From Streptomyces caelestis (GTDB lineage Bacteria > Actinomycetota > Actinomycetes > Streptomycetales > Streptomycetaceae), in assembly GCF_014205255.1 (NCBI RefSeq), contig NZ_JACHNE010000001.1:6014001-6078000 (forward strand): DNA of 64,000 nucleotides, written 5' to 3'. The translations under genes were made by a program, and so were the position numbers. Shown piece by piece: positions 1-9,317 of this stretch. Each line of letters opens with the position of its first letter. Position 1 is the first letter of the stretch. The notes under the pieces are model-generated. The model did not search any database. It was not told the origin of the DNA and saw nothing but the letters and a program-made list of their open reading frames with translations.

Positions 1-348
1 GTCGATGATCACGCGCATGCCGCGCTGGTGGGCGGCGTCGACGAACTCCACGAAGTCGGCCAGGTCACCGAACTCCGGCAGCACGGCGGTGTAGTCGGAG
101 ACGTCGTAGCCGCCGTCCCGGAGCGGTGACTTGAAGAACGGCGGCAGCCACAGGCAGTCGACGCCGAGCCACTGCAGGTAGTCGAGCTTGGCGGTCAGGC
201 CTTTGAGGTCACCGACGCCGTCACCGTTGCTGTCCTGGAACGAGCGGACGAGTACCTCGTAGAAGACGGCGCGTTTGAACCACTCGGGGTCGCGGTCCCT
301 GGCAGGAGTGTCCTCGAAGGTGTCCTGAACGGGTTCGTTGACGATCAT
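1..348 (-). CDS. treS: Trehalose synthase (maltose-trehalose isomerase), N-terminal part
   Basis: This is the first 116 codons of a GH13 trehalose synthase; the rest lies beyond the left edge of the window. The protein opens [11 protein letters not shown] and then carries the family segments [26 protein letters not shown] and [12 protein letters not shown], which form the start of the catalytic barrel. TreS interconverts maltose and trehalose. In actinomycetes it works with Pep2 (maltokinase) and GlgE to turn trehalose into alpha-glucan. The ATG overlaps the glgE stop codon as ATGA, so the two genes are read in the order glgE then treS and are probably translationally coupled. Confidence 0.93.
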   Translation of the reverse strand, partial: MIVNEPVQDTFEDTPARDRDPEWFKRAVFYEVLVRSFQDSNGDGVGDLKGLTAKLDYLQWLGVDCLWLPPFFKSPLRDGGYDVSDYTAVLPEFGDLADFVEFVDAAHQRGMRVIID

Positions 349-2465
349 GTTGTGGGTGACCCTCCGATCTGCGGGGTGGACGGTCGCAGAACCGAGAAGA
401 CATGCGCGGGCCTGTGGCCCGGTTCGAGGCGCACATAATTGGCCCTGCCCCAGTGATAGGTCTCGCCGGTGAGCTCGTCGCGCACCGGTACCGACTCGTG
501 CCAGTCCAGGCCGAGTTGCGGCATGTCCAACGAGACGGTGGCCTCCTGGGTGTGGTGGGGGTCGAGGTTGGCGACCACCAGAACCGTGTTCGAACCCTTC
601 CGCTTCGAGTAGGCGATCACCGCTTCCTGGTCCGCGTGGTGGAAGTGGACGTCGCGCAGCTGCTGGAGTGCCGGGTTCTCCCGGCGGATGGTGTTGAGTT
701 TGGTGATCAGCGGGGTGATGGTGCGGCCCTCGCGTTCGGCGGCTTCCCAGTCGCGGTGCCTGAGCTGGTACTTCTCCGAGTCGAGGTACTCCTCGCTGCC
801 CTCTCTGAGCGGGGTGTTCTCGCACAGCTCGTAGCCGGAGTAGATGCCCCAGGTCGGCGAGAGGGTGGCCGCGAGGACGGCCCGGACCTCGAAGGCGGGG
901 CGGCCGCCGTGCTGGAGGTAGGCGTGCAGGATGTCGGGGGTGTTGGCGAAGAAGTTCGGCCGCATGTAGGAGGCGGCCTCGCCCGACAGCTCCGTGAGGT
1001 ACTCGGTCAGCTCCTCCTTGGAGTTGCGCCAGGTGAAGTACGTGTAGGACTGCTGGAAGCCGATCTGGGCGAGGGTGTGCATCATCGCCGGGCGGGTGAA
1101 CGCCTCGGCCAGGAAGATCACGTCGGGGTCGGTGCGGTTGATGTCCGCGATGACCCGTTCCCAGAAGACGACCGGCTTGGTGTGCGGGTTGTCCACCCGG
1201 AAGATCCGCACGCCGCGGTCCATCCAGTGCCGCAGCACCCGGCAGGTCTCGGCGATGAGGCCGTCCATGTCGGCGTCGAAGGCGACGGGGTAGATGTCCT
1301 GGTACTTCTTCGGCGGGTTCTCCGCGTAGGCGATGGTGCCGTCGGGGCGGTGGTGGAACCACTCGGGGTGTTTGTGCACCCAGGGGTGGTCCGGGGAGCA
1401 CTGCAGCGCGAAGTCCAGCGCGATCTCCAGCCCCAGATCCCGTGCCTGGCCGACGAACCAGGTGAAGTCCTCCAGGGTGCCCAGGGCGGGGTGGACGGCG
1501 TCGTGGCCGCCCTCGGGTGAGCCGATCGCCCAGGGCACGCCGACGTCGTCGGGGCCGGGGGAGAGGGTGTTGTTCCTGCCCTTGCGGAAGGTGGTGCCGA
1601 TGGGGTGGATGGGGGGCAGGTAGACCACGTCGAAGCCCATCGCCGCGATGGCCGGCAGTCTGCGGGCGGCGGTGCGGAAGGTGCCGTGCGGCTGCCGGCG
1701 GGTGCCCTCGGAGCGGGGGAAGAACTCGTACCAGGAGCCGTACAGGGCCCGTTCCCGCTCGACGAGGAGGGGCAGTGGCTCGGAGGTGGTGACCAGGTCC
1801 CGCAGCGGATGCCGGGCCAGGACCTCGTCCACCTGAGGCGTCAGCGCCGCCGCCAGCCGCGCCGCCGCCGGGCGGTTCTCGTCCCGCAGGGCCGCGACGG
1901 CCGCGAGGACCACGTCCCGCCGGCCCCCTTCCTCGGGCACACCGGCGGCCGCCCTCTCGTACAGACGCGCGCCCTCCTCCAGGACGATGTCCGTGTCCAT
2001 GCCCGCCGGGATCTTGATCTGCGCGTGATGGCGCCAGGTGCTGACCGGGTCGCCCCACGCCTCGACGGTGAACGTCCACAGGCCGGGCTCCCCGGCGGTG
2101 ACCTCGGCGCCCCACCGGTCCGTCCCGGGGGCCAGCTCACGCATCGGCGTCCACGGGCCGGGGCGGCCCTCGGGATCCTTCAGGACGACATTGGCGGCGA
2201 CCGCGTCGTGCCCCTCCCGGAACACGGTCGCCGAGATCTCGAAGGTCTCGCCGGTCACGGCCTTGGCCGGCCGGCGTCCGCGCTGGACGACCGGGCGGAC
2301 ATCGAGAACGGGTATGCGCCCGACGGCGGTCGTCTCGCCCACGGGGGGTGGTTGCGGGATCTGCGGACCGGCGTCGGCCGGGCGCGCGGGACGGGACTCG
2401 CCGTCGGGCGCGCGCGCCCCGGTGCGGCGGGTGGGGGGTGGTGACGAATGGTGCTTGGCGGGCAT
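345..2465 (-). CDS. glgE: Alpha-1,4-glucan:maltose-1-phosphate maltosyltransferase GlgE
   Basis: This is a 706-aa GH13_3 enzyme that transfers maltosyl units from alpha-maltose-1-phosphate onto alpha-1,4-glucan. The start is the ATG of [11 protein letters not shown], preceded by an AGGAG box; an upstream in-frame codon lacks this support. A Pro/Arg-rich leader of about 60 residues precedes [13 protein letters not shown], where similarity to known GlgE proteins begins. The expected catalytic residues are visible: nucleophile D425 in RVDNPH and acid/base E454 in FLAEAF. The short disordered leader and the sequence FRKGRNN are typical of Streptomyces GlgE1. The stop overlaps treS by four bases. 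The product acts in the cytosol in storage-glucan synthesis. Confidence 0.96.
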   Translation of the reverse strand: MPAKHHSSPPPTRRTGARAPDGESRPARPADAGPQIPQPPPVGETTAVGRIPVLDVRPVVQRGRRPAKAVTGETFEISATVFREGHDAVAANVVLKDPEGRPGPWTPMRELAPGTDRWGAEVTAGEPGLWTFTVEAWGDPVSTWRHHAQIKIPAGMDTDIVLEEGARLYERAAAGVPEEGGRRDVVLAAVAALRDENRPAAARLAAALTPQVDEVLARHPLRDLVTTSEPLPLLVERERALYGSWYEFFPRSEGTRRQPHGTFRTAARRLPAIAAMGFDVVYLPPIHPIGTTFRKGRNNTLSPGPDDVGVPWAIGSPEGGHDAVHPALGTLEDFTWFVGQARDLGLEIALDFALQCSPDHPWVHKHPEWFHHRPDGTIAYAENPPKKYQDIYPVAFDADMDGLIAETCRVLRHWMDRGVRIFRVDNPHTKPVVFWERVIADINRTDPDVIFLAEAFTRPAMMHTLAQIGFQQSYTYFTWRNSKEELTEYLTELSGEAASYMRPNFFANTPDILHAYLQHGGRPAFEVRAVLAATLSPTWGIYSGYELCENTPLREGSEEYLDSEKYQLRHRDWEAAEREGRTITPLITKLNTIRRENPALQQLRDVHFHHADQEAVIAYSKRKGSNTVLVVANLDPHHTQEATVSLDMPQLGLDWHESVPVRDELTGETYHWGRANYVRLEPGHRPAHVFSVLRPSTPQIGGSPTT

Positions 2466-2625
2466 GACCGCTCCTGTCCGCGTCAACGTGGGTGGGCGGA
2501 TGTCTGTGGGGAGGTGGGTCCTGCATGGTGCTCCTGAGAGGGGTACCCGGAGGAGCCTTCCCACCCTATTCGGGTGAGCAATCCGGCAGGTTGCTAACTA
2601 CTCACGCGTATGTCGACACACAAGA

Positions 2626-2654
2626 CCGGCCTCGTCCGCGACGGACGAGGCCGG
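2626..2654 (-). terminator. Perfect 13-bp hairpin downstream of the S8 protease gene
   Basis: Arms at 2626-2638 and 2642-2654 are perfect reverse complements around a 3-nt loop. The hairpin starts 27 nt after the stop codon of the minus-strand protease gene. There is no long T tract, which is usual for Streptomyces terminators. The remaining interval up to the glgE start (2466-2625) holds the glgE ribosome binding site and presumably its promoter. Confidence 0.8.
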
Positions 2655-2680
2655 CCCCTTCGCGTGGCTGCTCCTTCGCC

Positions 2681-3883
2681 CTAGGCGCGCGGCACCCGCA
2701 GTAACTTGTCCGGCGAACCGGGACCCCGGCCGGAGATCTCCCCGGTCGCCGCACCCCTGGTCAGAGCCCTGCTGACCTGGTCCGGAGCCGCCCTCGGGTG
2801 GTCGGCCAGATACAGCGCGGCCGCGCCCGCGGCATGCGGTGCCGCCATCGAGGTACCCGAGAACGCGGCCCGTGCCGTGTCGCTCGCGGCGGACGTGGAG
2901 ATGATGTGCACGCCCGGTGCGAAGAGATCGAGGGCCGGACCGTGGTTGGAGAAGGCCGGTTTCGTATCCCTGAAGTCGGTCGCGCCGACCGTGATCGCCT
3001 GCTTGACACTCGCCGGGGAGTACAGGCCGGCCGGCCTGCCGTCGTTGCCCGCGGCGACCGTGTAGGTGACGCCGGCGGCGATGGAGGCGCGGACGGCGGC
3101 GTCCAGGCGGCCGTTGCGCGGGCCGTCCAGGCTGAGGTTGGCGACGGCGGGCTTCTCGGCGTGCCGGGTCACCCAGTCGATCCCCGCGATCACCCGGGCC
3201 GTGGTGCCCGCCCCCGCGGCGTCGAGGACGCGTACGGAGACGACGCGGGCCTTCTTGGCGACACCGTGGGTCGTCCCGGCGACCGTGCCGGCGACATGTG
3301 TGCCGTGGCCGTTGGCGTCCGACGCGACCTCGTCGTTCCCGACGAAGTCCCAGCCGTGGGCCGCCCGGCCGCCGAAGTCCCGGTGCGTGGTCCGGACGCC
3401 GCTGTCGATCACGTACACCGTCACCCCGGCGCCCGCCGGCCCGGGCCAGGTATAGCTCCGGTCCAGCGGCAGACTCGGCTGGTCGACGCGGTCCAGCCCC
3501 CAGGAGGGCGGCTCGTGCCGTGTGCGGTCCAGGCGCACTCGGGTGTCCTGGACGACCGAGACGACCCGGGGGTCGGCGGCGAGCCGCCCGGCCCGTCTTA
3601 CGTCGGTCCTGATCGCGTAGCCGTTCAGGACGGTGCCGTAGATGTGGCTGATCTTCACCCCGTACTTCTCGGCGAGGGCCTTTCCGGCCGCCGACGGAGC
3701 CCGGGTGCCCTCCTTCAGTGTGACCAGGTAACTTCCGTGCACGGAGCCGGGTTGTCCGGCGCCGAGTATCCGCCCCTCCGGTACGGCGTGCGCGGGCAGG
3801 GTGATGGCCGAAAACGCCGCGGCGCAGATCGCCGCCGTCAGGCCCCCCGCCCAGCGCAGACGCCGAGTGCGCGTCCGTGCCAT
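2681..3883 (-). CDS. Secreted subtilisin-like serine protease (S8 family)
   Basis: This is a 400-aa secreted protease. The ATG of MARTRTRRLRW has an AGGAGG box. Residues 1-33 form a signal peptide with an Arg-rich n-region and an AHA cleavage site. An inhibitor-I9 type propeptide follows (about 45-120, containing GSYLVTLKEGT). The S8 domain shows Asp160 in VYVIDSG, His193 in NGHGTHVAG, oxyanion Asn280 in VAAGNDG and Ser345 in FSGTSMAAPH. This resembles the proteinase K/aqualysin group, and the enzyme is expected to be active outside the cell. It sits between glgE and glgP, which I remember as adjacent in S. coelicolor, so it may be an insertion in this lineage. Confidence 0.92.
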   Translation of the reverse strand: MARTRTRRLRWAGGLTAAICAAAFSAITLPAHAVPEGRILGAGQPGSVHGSYLVTLKEGTRAPSAAGKALAEKYGVKISHIYGTVLNGYAIRTDVRRAGRLAADPRVVSVVQDTRVRLDRTRHEPPSWGLDRVDQPSLPLDRSYTWPGPAGAGVTVYVIDSGVRTTHRDFGGRAAHGWDFVGNDEVASDANGHGTHVAGTVAGTTHGVAKKARVVSVRVLDAAGAGTTARVIAGIDWVTRHAEKPAVANLSLDGPRNGRLDAAVRASIAAGVTYTVAAGNDGRPAGLYSPASVKQAITVGATDFRDTKPAFSNHGPALDLFAPGVHIISTSAASDTARAAFSGTSMAAPHAAGAAALYLADHPRAAPDQVSRALTRGAATGEISGRGPGSPDKLLRVPRA

Positions 3884-4173
3884 GGTCCGAGCTCCCCTCC
3901 TCGACTCGGCGTACGGCTGCCGCGGGGCACCGCGTGCGGCCGGCGCGGGCCGGTACGTCAGGGGCAGCCTCTCGTGGCGGGTGAAGCGCCACAAGGACGC
4001 CTGTGGGGGCGGAATCGGCCATATCCGCGGATGGGGCGGTTCCGGACGATCGGGGACTGGGTGCCCGGAGCTTCACCGGCGGCGGCACCGACGCCGGTAC
4101 TGTCGTAGGTGACGTCGATGAAGCCCTGTGTCAGAACCCTGCGTCATCCTGCGAATGCGCCGAGGTGGAACCC
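3884..4173. other. Divergent promoter region between the protease gene and glgP
   Basis: This interval of 290 bp has no convincing gene. It should hold the promoters of the minus-strand protease and plus-strand glgP. A GAGGTGGAA ribosome binding site lies just before the glgP GTG. No operator or clear -35/-10 pair could be fixed by eye. Confidence 0.5.
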
Positions 4174-6792
4174 GTGAAGGCGATCCGTCGATTCACCGTC
4201 CGACCCGTTCTCCCCGAACCCCTCCGGCCGCTCAGTGATCTGGCCCGCAACCTGCGCTGGTCGTGGCATGCGGAGACCCGTGACCTGTTCCAGTCCGTCG
4301 ACCCGGAGCGCTGGGCGGCCTCGAGCGGCGACCCGGTCCGGCTGCTGGGCAGCGTGCCGCCCGCGCGGCTCGCGGCCCTGGCCGGAGACCGCCGCTTCCT
4401 GCGCCGCCTCGCTGCGGTCGCGGGCGATCTGAACGACTACATGACCGGCGACCGCTGGTACCAGACCCAGCCGGACGAACTCCCCGCCGCGGTCGCCTAC
4501 TTCTCACCCGAGTTCGGCATCACGGCCGCCCTGCCCCAGTACTCCGGCGGCCTCGGCATCCTGGCCGGCGACCATCTGAAGGCCGCCAGCGACCTCGGCG
4601 TCCCGCTGATCGGCGTCGGCCTGCTCTACCGGCACGGCTACTTCCGCCAGACCCTGTCCCGGGACGGCTGGCAGCAGGAGCACTACCCCGTCCTCGACCC
4701 CAACGAGCTGCCCGTGGTCCTCCTGGAGGAGGCCGACGGCACCCCCGCCCAGGTCGCCCTCGCCCTGCCCGGCGGCAAGCAGCTGCACGCCCGGATCTGG
4801 CTGGCGCAGGTCGGCCGGGTCCCGCTGCTGATGCTGGACTCGGACGTCGAGGAGAACGACCTCGGCGAGCGCGGCGTGACCGACCGCCTCTACGGCGGCG
4901 GCAGCGAGCACCGGCTGCTCCAGGAGATGCTGCTCGGCATAGGAGGGGTCCGGGCGGTGCGCACGTACTGCCGGCTGACCGGGCACCCCGAGCCGGAGGT
5001 GTTCCACACGAACGAGGGACATGCCGGGTTCCTCGGCCTGGAGCGGATCGCCGAGTTCTGCGCGGAGGGCCTGGAGTTCGACTCGGCGCTGGAGGCGGTC
5101 CGCGCCGGGACCGTCTTCACGACCCACACCCCCGTCCCGGCCGGCATCGACCGCTTCGACCGCGCGCTGGTCGCCCGCCACTTCGGCCCGGACGCCGAGC
5201 TGCCCCGCATCGATGTCGAGCGCGTCCTCAGGCTCGGCATGGAGACCTACCCCGGCGGCGAGCCCAACCTGTTCAACATGGCCGTGATGGGCCTGCGCCT
5301 GGCCCAGCGCGCCAACGGCGTCTCCCTGCTGCACGGCCACGTCAGCCGCGAGATGTTCTCCGGCCTGTGGCCCGGATTCGACGCCGACGAGGTGCCGATC
5401 ACCTCCGTGACGAACGGGGTGCACGCGCCCACCTGGGTCGCCCCCGAGGTGTTCCGGCTCGGCGCCCGGCAGATCGGCGCCCAGCGCGCCGAGGACGCCC
5501 TGACCGTCGGCGGCTCGGACCGCTGGGACGCCGTGGCGGACATCCCCGACCAGGACATCTGGGAACTGCGACGGGGCTTGCGCGAGCAGCTCGTGACGGA
5601 GGTGCGGGAGCGGCTGCGGGCCGCCTGGCGGCAGCGCGGGGCCGGTACGGCCGAGCTGGGCTGGATCGACGGCGTGCTCGACCCGGACGTCCTCACCATC
5701 GGCTTCGCGCGGCGCGTCCCGTCGTACAAGCGCCTGACGCTGATGCTGCGCGACCGCGACCGGCTGATGGACCTGCTGCTGCACCCCGAGCGGCCGATCC
5801 AGATCGTCGTGGCGGGCAAGGCGCATCCCGCGGACGACGGCGGGAAGCGGCTGGTGCAGGAGCTGGTGCGGTTCGCGGACGATCCGCGGGTACGGCACCG
5901 GATCGTGTTCCTGCCGGACTACGGCATGGGGATGGCGCAGAAGCTCTACCCGGGCTGTGACATCTGGCTGAACAACCCTCTGCGCCCGCTGGAGGCCTGC
6001 GGCACCTCCGGGATGAAGGCGGCGCTCAACGGCTGTCTGAACCTCTCCGTCCTCGACGGCTGGTGGGACGAGTGGTTCCAGCCGGACTTCGGCTGGGCCG
6101 TCCCCACCGCCGACGGTGTCGGGACCGACCCGGACCATCGCGACGACATAGAGGCGGCGGCGCTGTACGACCTGCTGGAGCAGCGGGTGACGCCCCGCTT
6201 CTACGAGCGCGGGGAGAGCGGGCTGCCCGACCGGTGGATCGAGATGGTCCGCCAGACGCTGAGCCTGCTCGGACCGAAGGTGCTGGCCGGGCGGATGGTC
6301 CGCGAGTACGTCGAGCGGCTCTACTCGCCGGCGGCGCTCGCCCACCGGTCCATGGTTCCGGACGCGGCGCGGGAGCTCGCCGAGTGGAAGGACCGGGTGC
6401 GGGCGGCGTGGCCGGGCGTCACCGTCGACCATGTGGAGACGTCGGCGTCGGCGGCGCTGGCGGAGCTCGGTACGACGCTGGGGCTGCGGGTGCGGGTCGG
6501 TCTCGGGGATCTCGGGCCCGACGACGTCGAGGTGCAGGCGGTTTCCGGGCGGGTGGACGAGGAGGACCGGATCGGTGACGCGACGGTTGTTCCTCTGAAG
6601 CCGGTGGGGTCTCCCGACCAGGACGGGCGCTGGGTGTATGAAGGGCCCTTGTCCCTGGATCGCACCGGTCCTTTTGGGTATACGGTGCGGATCTTGCCGG
6701 CTCACCGGCTGTTGGCCTCCAGCGCGGAGTTGGGGCTTGTGGCCGGGCCGTCCGAGGAGTTGGTGGAGGCTGCGGGTTTGCTGCTGCGTTGA
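4174..6792 (+). CDS. glgP: Alpha-glucan (glycogen) phosphorylase
   Basis: This is an 872-aa phosphorylase that releases glucose-1-phosphate from alpha-1,4-glucan. The GTG start, giving MKAIRRFTVRPVLP, matches the family N-terminus; upstream in-frame codons lack similarity. The DUF3417 domain (about 1-115, including LARNLRWSW) precedes the GT35-type body. The PLP-binding lysine is probably K615 in ACGTSGMKAALNG, within the diagnostic C-terminal region that also contains GWWDEWFQPDFGWAVP. This is the actinobacterial/archaeal-type short phosphorylase. It is divergent from the GlgE locus, so synthesis and degradation of the same glucan are encoded side by side. Confidence 0.95.
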   Translation: MKAIRRFTVRPVLPEPLRPLSDLARNLRWSWHAETRDLFQSVDPERWAASSGDPVRLLGSVPPARLAALAGDRRFLRRLAAVAGDLNDYMTGDRWYQTQPDELPAAVAYFSPEFGITAALPQYSGGLGILAGDHLKAASDLGVPLIGVGLLYRHGYFRQTLSRDGWQQEHYPVLDPNELPVVLLEEADGTPAQVALALPGGKQLHARIWLAQVGRVPLLMLDSDVEENDLGERGVTDRLYGGGSEHRLLQEMLLGIGGVRAVRTYCRLTGHPEPEVFHTNEGHAGFLGLERIAEFCAEGLEFDSALEAVRAGTVFTTHTPVPAGIDRFDRALVARHFGPDAELPRIDVERVLRLGMETYPGGEPNLFNMAVMGLRLAQRANGVSLLHGHVSREMFSGLWPGFDADEVPITSVTNGVHAPTWVAPEVFRLGARQIGAQRAEDALTVGGSDRWDAVADIPDQDIWELRRGLREQLVTEVRERLRAAWRQRGAGTAELGWIDGVLDPDVLTIGFARRVPSYKRLTLMLRDRDRLMDLLLHPERPIQIVVAGKAHPADDGGKRLVQELVRFADDPRVRHRIVFLPDYGMGMAQKLYPGCDIWLNNPLRPLEACGTSGMKAALNGCLNLSVLDGWWDEWFQPDFGWAVPTADGVGTDPDHRDDIEAAALYDLLEQRVTPRFYERGESGLPDRWIEMVRQTLSLLGPKVLAGRMVREYVERLYSPAALAHRSMVPDAARELAEWKDRVRAAWPGVTVDHVETSASAALAELGTTLGLRVRVGLGDLGPDDVEVQAVSGRVDEEDRIGDATVVPLKPVGSPDQDGRWVYEGPLSLDRTGPFGYTVRILPAHRLLASSAELGLVAGPSEELVEAAGLLLR

Positions 6793-6796
6793 GTTT

Positions 6797-6866
6797 CGTC
6801 TGCGGGTGCGTGGGGGCTGGTCGCGCCCACCCGGCGGAGCCGTGAATCGATACAGCCCGCGCCTCT
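6797..6866. repeat. Streptomyces intergenic repeat with hairpins, between glgP and a DUF1990 gene
   Basis: The stretch GTGGGGGCTGGTCGCGCCCA, then CGGCGGAGCCG and CGATACAGCCC, matches a high-copy intergenic element that I recall from many Streptomyces genomes. GGGCTG (6814-6819) can pair with CAGCCC (6853-6858), and CGGC-GGA-GCCG forms an inner hairpin. It lies between two convergent genes and could terminate both. The DUF1990 stop codon lies at its edge. Confidence 0.65.
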
Positions 6867-7386
6867 AGGTATCCGCACCACCCTGCGTTGCCAGGTTCCG
6901 CAGGACGGTGCCGCACCTGCGTGCGTACGCGTGCTGGAACCCCCTGGTCGCCGGGCCACCGGCCCTCGCGTACCACTTGGCGCCGCGGCTGAAGGCGTTC
7001 ACGGTCAGCCAGACCGTGCCGTCGCCCGTGCGGTCGACCACGAAGGACTCCTCGCCGCACTCCGGGTGGCCGGGCAACGTGCCGTAGGCCCAGCCGGCGC
7101 GGCGGGGTTCCTCGACCGTCCACACCACACGGCAGGGGGCCTTGATCATCCCGGCGAGGGTGACGGTGACGTCGACGCCGGGGGCGGCCCGGTCCGCGCC
7201 GGCGTCGATGCCGACGCCCAGGGCTCGGTGCATCTCCCAGGTGAGCACCGCCTCCGAGGCGCGGTGGAAGACCTCCTCGCCCTCGCCGAGGCGGGTGCGC
7301 ACGTTCATGGGATGGAAGCCCGGCGGGCAGAAGCCCTGGTCACGGGTGGCGCCGACATCGGCGTAGGTGAAGTCTTCCGAAGACAT
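6865..7386 (-). CDS. DUF1990 family protein
   Basis: This is a protein of about 173 aa with the DUF1990 pattern: FTYADVGATRD near the start, GEGEEVFHRASEAVLTWEMHR, and a C-terminal part with GWAYGTLPGHPECGEESF and AFSRGAKWYARAGGP. No biochemical function is established for the family. The ATG at 7386 was chosen; TTG and GTG codons three and two residues upstream are also possible, and no ribosome binding site decides between them. The gene is convergent with glgP. Between it and the next minus-strand gene upstream (the M4 protease) lies that protease's strong hairpin, so it is probably transcribed on its own. Confidence 0.82.
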   Translation of the reverse strand: MSSEDFTYADVGATRDQGFCPPGFHPMNVRTRLGEGEEVFHRASEAVLTWEMHRALGVGIDAGADRAAPGVDVTVTLAGMIKAPCRVVWTVEEPRRAGWAYGTLPGHPECGEESFVVDRTGDGTVWLTVNAFSRGAKWYARAGGPATRGFQHAYARRCGTVLRNLATQGGADT

Positions 7387-7399
7387 GGTCACCAAGAGT

Positions 7400-7440
7400 A
7401 GGGCGGTACCCGGATGTGCCTTCCCTCCGGGTACCGCCCT
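7400..7440 (-). terminator. Perfect 15-bp hairpin after the first M4 protease
   Basis: Arms 7400-7414 and 7426-7440 are exact reverse complements around an 11-nt loop. It begins 14 nt beyond the protease stop codon on the minus strand and ends just before the DUF1990 start, so the DUF1990 promoter must lie in or overlap it. Confidence 0.85.
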
Positions 7441-7454
7441 CGGCCGTGCTTCGG

Positions 7455-9107
7455 TCAGCCCACGTTGACGGCGGACCAGGCGGCCGCGACCGCCTTGTAC
7501 TCGGCACTGGACGCGCCGTACAGCGCCGAGGCCGCGTTCAGGGTCGCCGTGCGGGCGCCCGCGTACTTGGTCGTCGACGTCATGTACGTCGTCAGCGCCT
7601 TGTACCAGATCTGGAGCGCCTTGGTGCGGCCGATGCCGGTGACCGTGGAGCCGTTGGAGGTGGGCGAGTTGTAGGTCACGCCGTTGATGGTCTTCGTGCC
7701 GCTGCCCTCGGACAGCAGGTAGAAGAAGTGGTTGGCGGGGCCCGAGGAGTAGTGGACGTCCAGGCTGTTGAGGCTGGAGGACCAGGCGTCGGCGGAGTCG
7801 CCGTCCTTGCTGGGCTTGTCCATGTAGCGCAGTGGCGTGCCGTCGCCGCGAATGTCGATCTTCTCGCCGATGAGGTAGTCACCGGCGTCGGAGGAGTTGT
7901 TCGCGTAGAACTCCGCGCCCGCGGCGAAGATGTCGCTGGTCGCCTCGTTCAGGCCGCCGGACTCGCCGCTGTAGTTGAGGCGCGCCGTGGCCGACGTCAG
8001 GCCGTGGCTCATCTCGTGGGCGGCCACGTCGAGCGAGGTCAGCGGTTTGGCGTTGCCCGCGCCGTCGCCGTAGGTCATGCAGAAGCAGCTGTCCGACCAG
8101 AAGGCGTTGTTGAAGTTGTTGCCGTAGTGGACGCGCGAGTAGGCGGCCTTGCCGTCGTTGCGGATGCCGTTGCGGCCGAAGGTGTTCTTGTAGAAGTCCC
8201 AGGTCACCTGGGCGCCGTAGTGGGCGTCGGCGGCGGCCGTCTCCAGGTTGGAGGGGTTGCCGTTGCCCCAGATGTCGTCGGAGCCGGAGAAGAGGGTGCC
8301 GGTGCCCGAGGTGCCGCGGTTGAGGTTGTACGTCTTGTTGCCGCCGCGCGTGCCGTCCGACAGGGTGTACGACGACCCGGACTTCGTGGTGCCGAGGGTG
8401 ACCTTGCCGCTGTAGGTGGTGTTGCCCGTGCCGGTCTCGATGCCCTGGTACTCGTAGAGCTTCTTGCCGGTGGCGGCGTCGGTGATGACGTGCAGCTCGT
8501 TCGGGGTGCCGTCCTCCTGGAGGCCGCCGACGACCGTCTCGTAGGCGAGGGTGGGCTTGCCGTCGGCCGCCCAGATCACCTTGCGCGGCGTGGAGTTCGC
8601 CTCGGTCTTCTCCGAGCCGGCCGCCTTGGCCAGCGTCACGGCCTGCTTCTCGGCCTTGGCGGCGGTGACCGCCGGCTTGAGCGAGGCGACCTTGAGGGCG
8701 GCCTTCGTCGCTCTGGTGACGCCCTTGGTCTCGCCGGACTTGGACTTGTGCACGACGAGGTCGCCGCCGAGGACCGGCAGGCCCGCGTAGGTGCGCTCGT
8801 AGCGGGTGTGGACCGTGCCGTCGGCGTCCTTCACGACGTCCTTGACGACCAGCTTCTCCTGTTCGCCGAGGCCTATCTCGTCGGCGGTCCCGGTGGCCTC
8901 CGCCTGCTGCTCCTTGATGAGGGCGGCACGGGCGGGCGCGGTCAGCAGGAGGGGCGCGGCGGCGAGGGCCGGCTTGCCGGCGGCGGAGGAGTCGGCGGCG
9001 ACGCTGCTGCCGGAGGTCAGACCGGTGGTGAGCAGGGCGCCGGTCGCGACGGCGGTGGCGATGGCCAGCGTGGTGCGCTTGTGACGCGCGTAGAGAGGGG
9101 TGGACAC
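7455..9107 (-). CDS. Secreted M4-family (thermolysin-like) neutral metalloprotease
   Basis: This is a 550-aa preproprotease. The GTG start has an AGGAG box six bases upstream; the longer upstream reading has no signal-peptide logic. A signal peptide covers about the first 38 residues. An FTP/PepSY propeptide follows, with TRYERTYAGLPVLGGDLVVH and KVIWAADGKPTLAYET. The catalytic domain holds zinc ligands H364 and H368 with catalytic E365 in AAHEMSHG, and third ligand E388 in GGLNEATSDI. The protein ends with an M4 C-terminal helical domain. It is expected to be activated by propeptide removal outside the cell. It is a close paralogue of the next gene upstream. Confidence 0.95.
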   Translation of the reverse strand: MSTPLYARHKRTTLAIATAVATGALLTTGLTSGSSVAADSSAAGKPALAAAPLLLTAPARAALIKEQQAEATGTADEIGLGEQEKLVVKDVVKDADGTVHTRYERTYAGLPVLGGDLVVHKSKSGETKGVTRATKAALKVASLKPAVTAAKAEKQAVTLAKAAGSEKTEANSTPRKVIWAADGKPTLAYETVVGGLQEDGTPNELHVITDAATGKKLYEYQGIETGTGNTTYSGKVTLGTTKSGSSYTLSDGTRGGNKTYNLNRGTSGTGTLFSGSDDIWGNGNPSNLETAAADAHYGAQVTWDFYKNTFGRNGIRNDGKAAYSRVHYGNNFNNAFWSDSCFCMTYGDGAGNAKPLTSLDVAAHEMSHGLTSATARLNYSGESGGLNEATSDIFAAGAEFYANNSSDAGDYLIGEKIDIRGDGTPLRYMDKPSKDGDSADAWSSSLNSLDVHYSSGPANHFFYLLSEGSGTKTINGVTYNSPTSNGSTVTGIGRTKALQIWYKALTTYMTSTTKYAGARTATLNAASALYGASSAEYKAVAAAWSAVNVG

Positions 9108-9250
9108 ACAAGCTCCTAGGTGTGGGGGAAGCGCTGTGGTGCTGTGCGGCGGGTGGGGGAAGAGTGGCACCTGAGACGCGTACATGTCATGAGCGGTACC
9201 TGATGTTGGCCGGAAAACGACGGCGATGTGTCGCACCGGAGACATGAAGC

Positions 9251-9292
9251 GGGCGCCGCCCCGGGGGAGTCGAACCCACCGGGGCGGCGCCC
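9251..9292 (-). terminator. Perfect 14-bp GC hairpin after the second M4 protease
   Basis: Arms 9251-9264 and 9279-9292 are perfect reverse complements with a 14-nt loop, starting 26 nt beyond the protease stop codon. The interval 9108-9250 upstream of the first M4 gene is otherwise without a gene and should hold its promoter. Confidence 0.85.
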
Positions 9293-9317
9293 TGCCCTGG
9301 GCAGGCCGCGAACGGGC

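Noticed and set aside
345-2577. Long open frames on the plus strand opposite glgE, and similar long antisense frames elsewhere
   Set aside because: These are typical of GC-rich coding DNA: the products are Arg/Gly/Ala-rich without domains, and the true gene is on the other strand.
9251-9292. tRNA-like T-arm (GGGTTCGACTCCC on the minus strand) inside the protease terminator
   Set aside because: No acceptor stem, anticodon arm or D arm can be built around it; it is the loop of a 14-bp hairpin and the resemblance is by chance.
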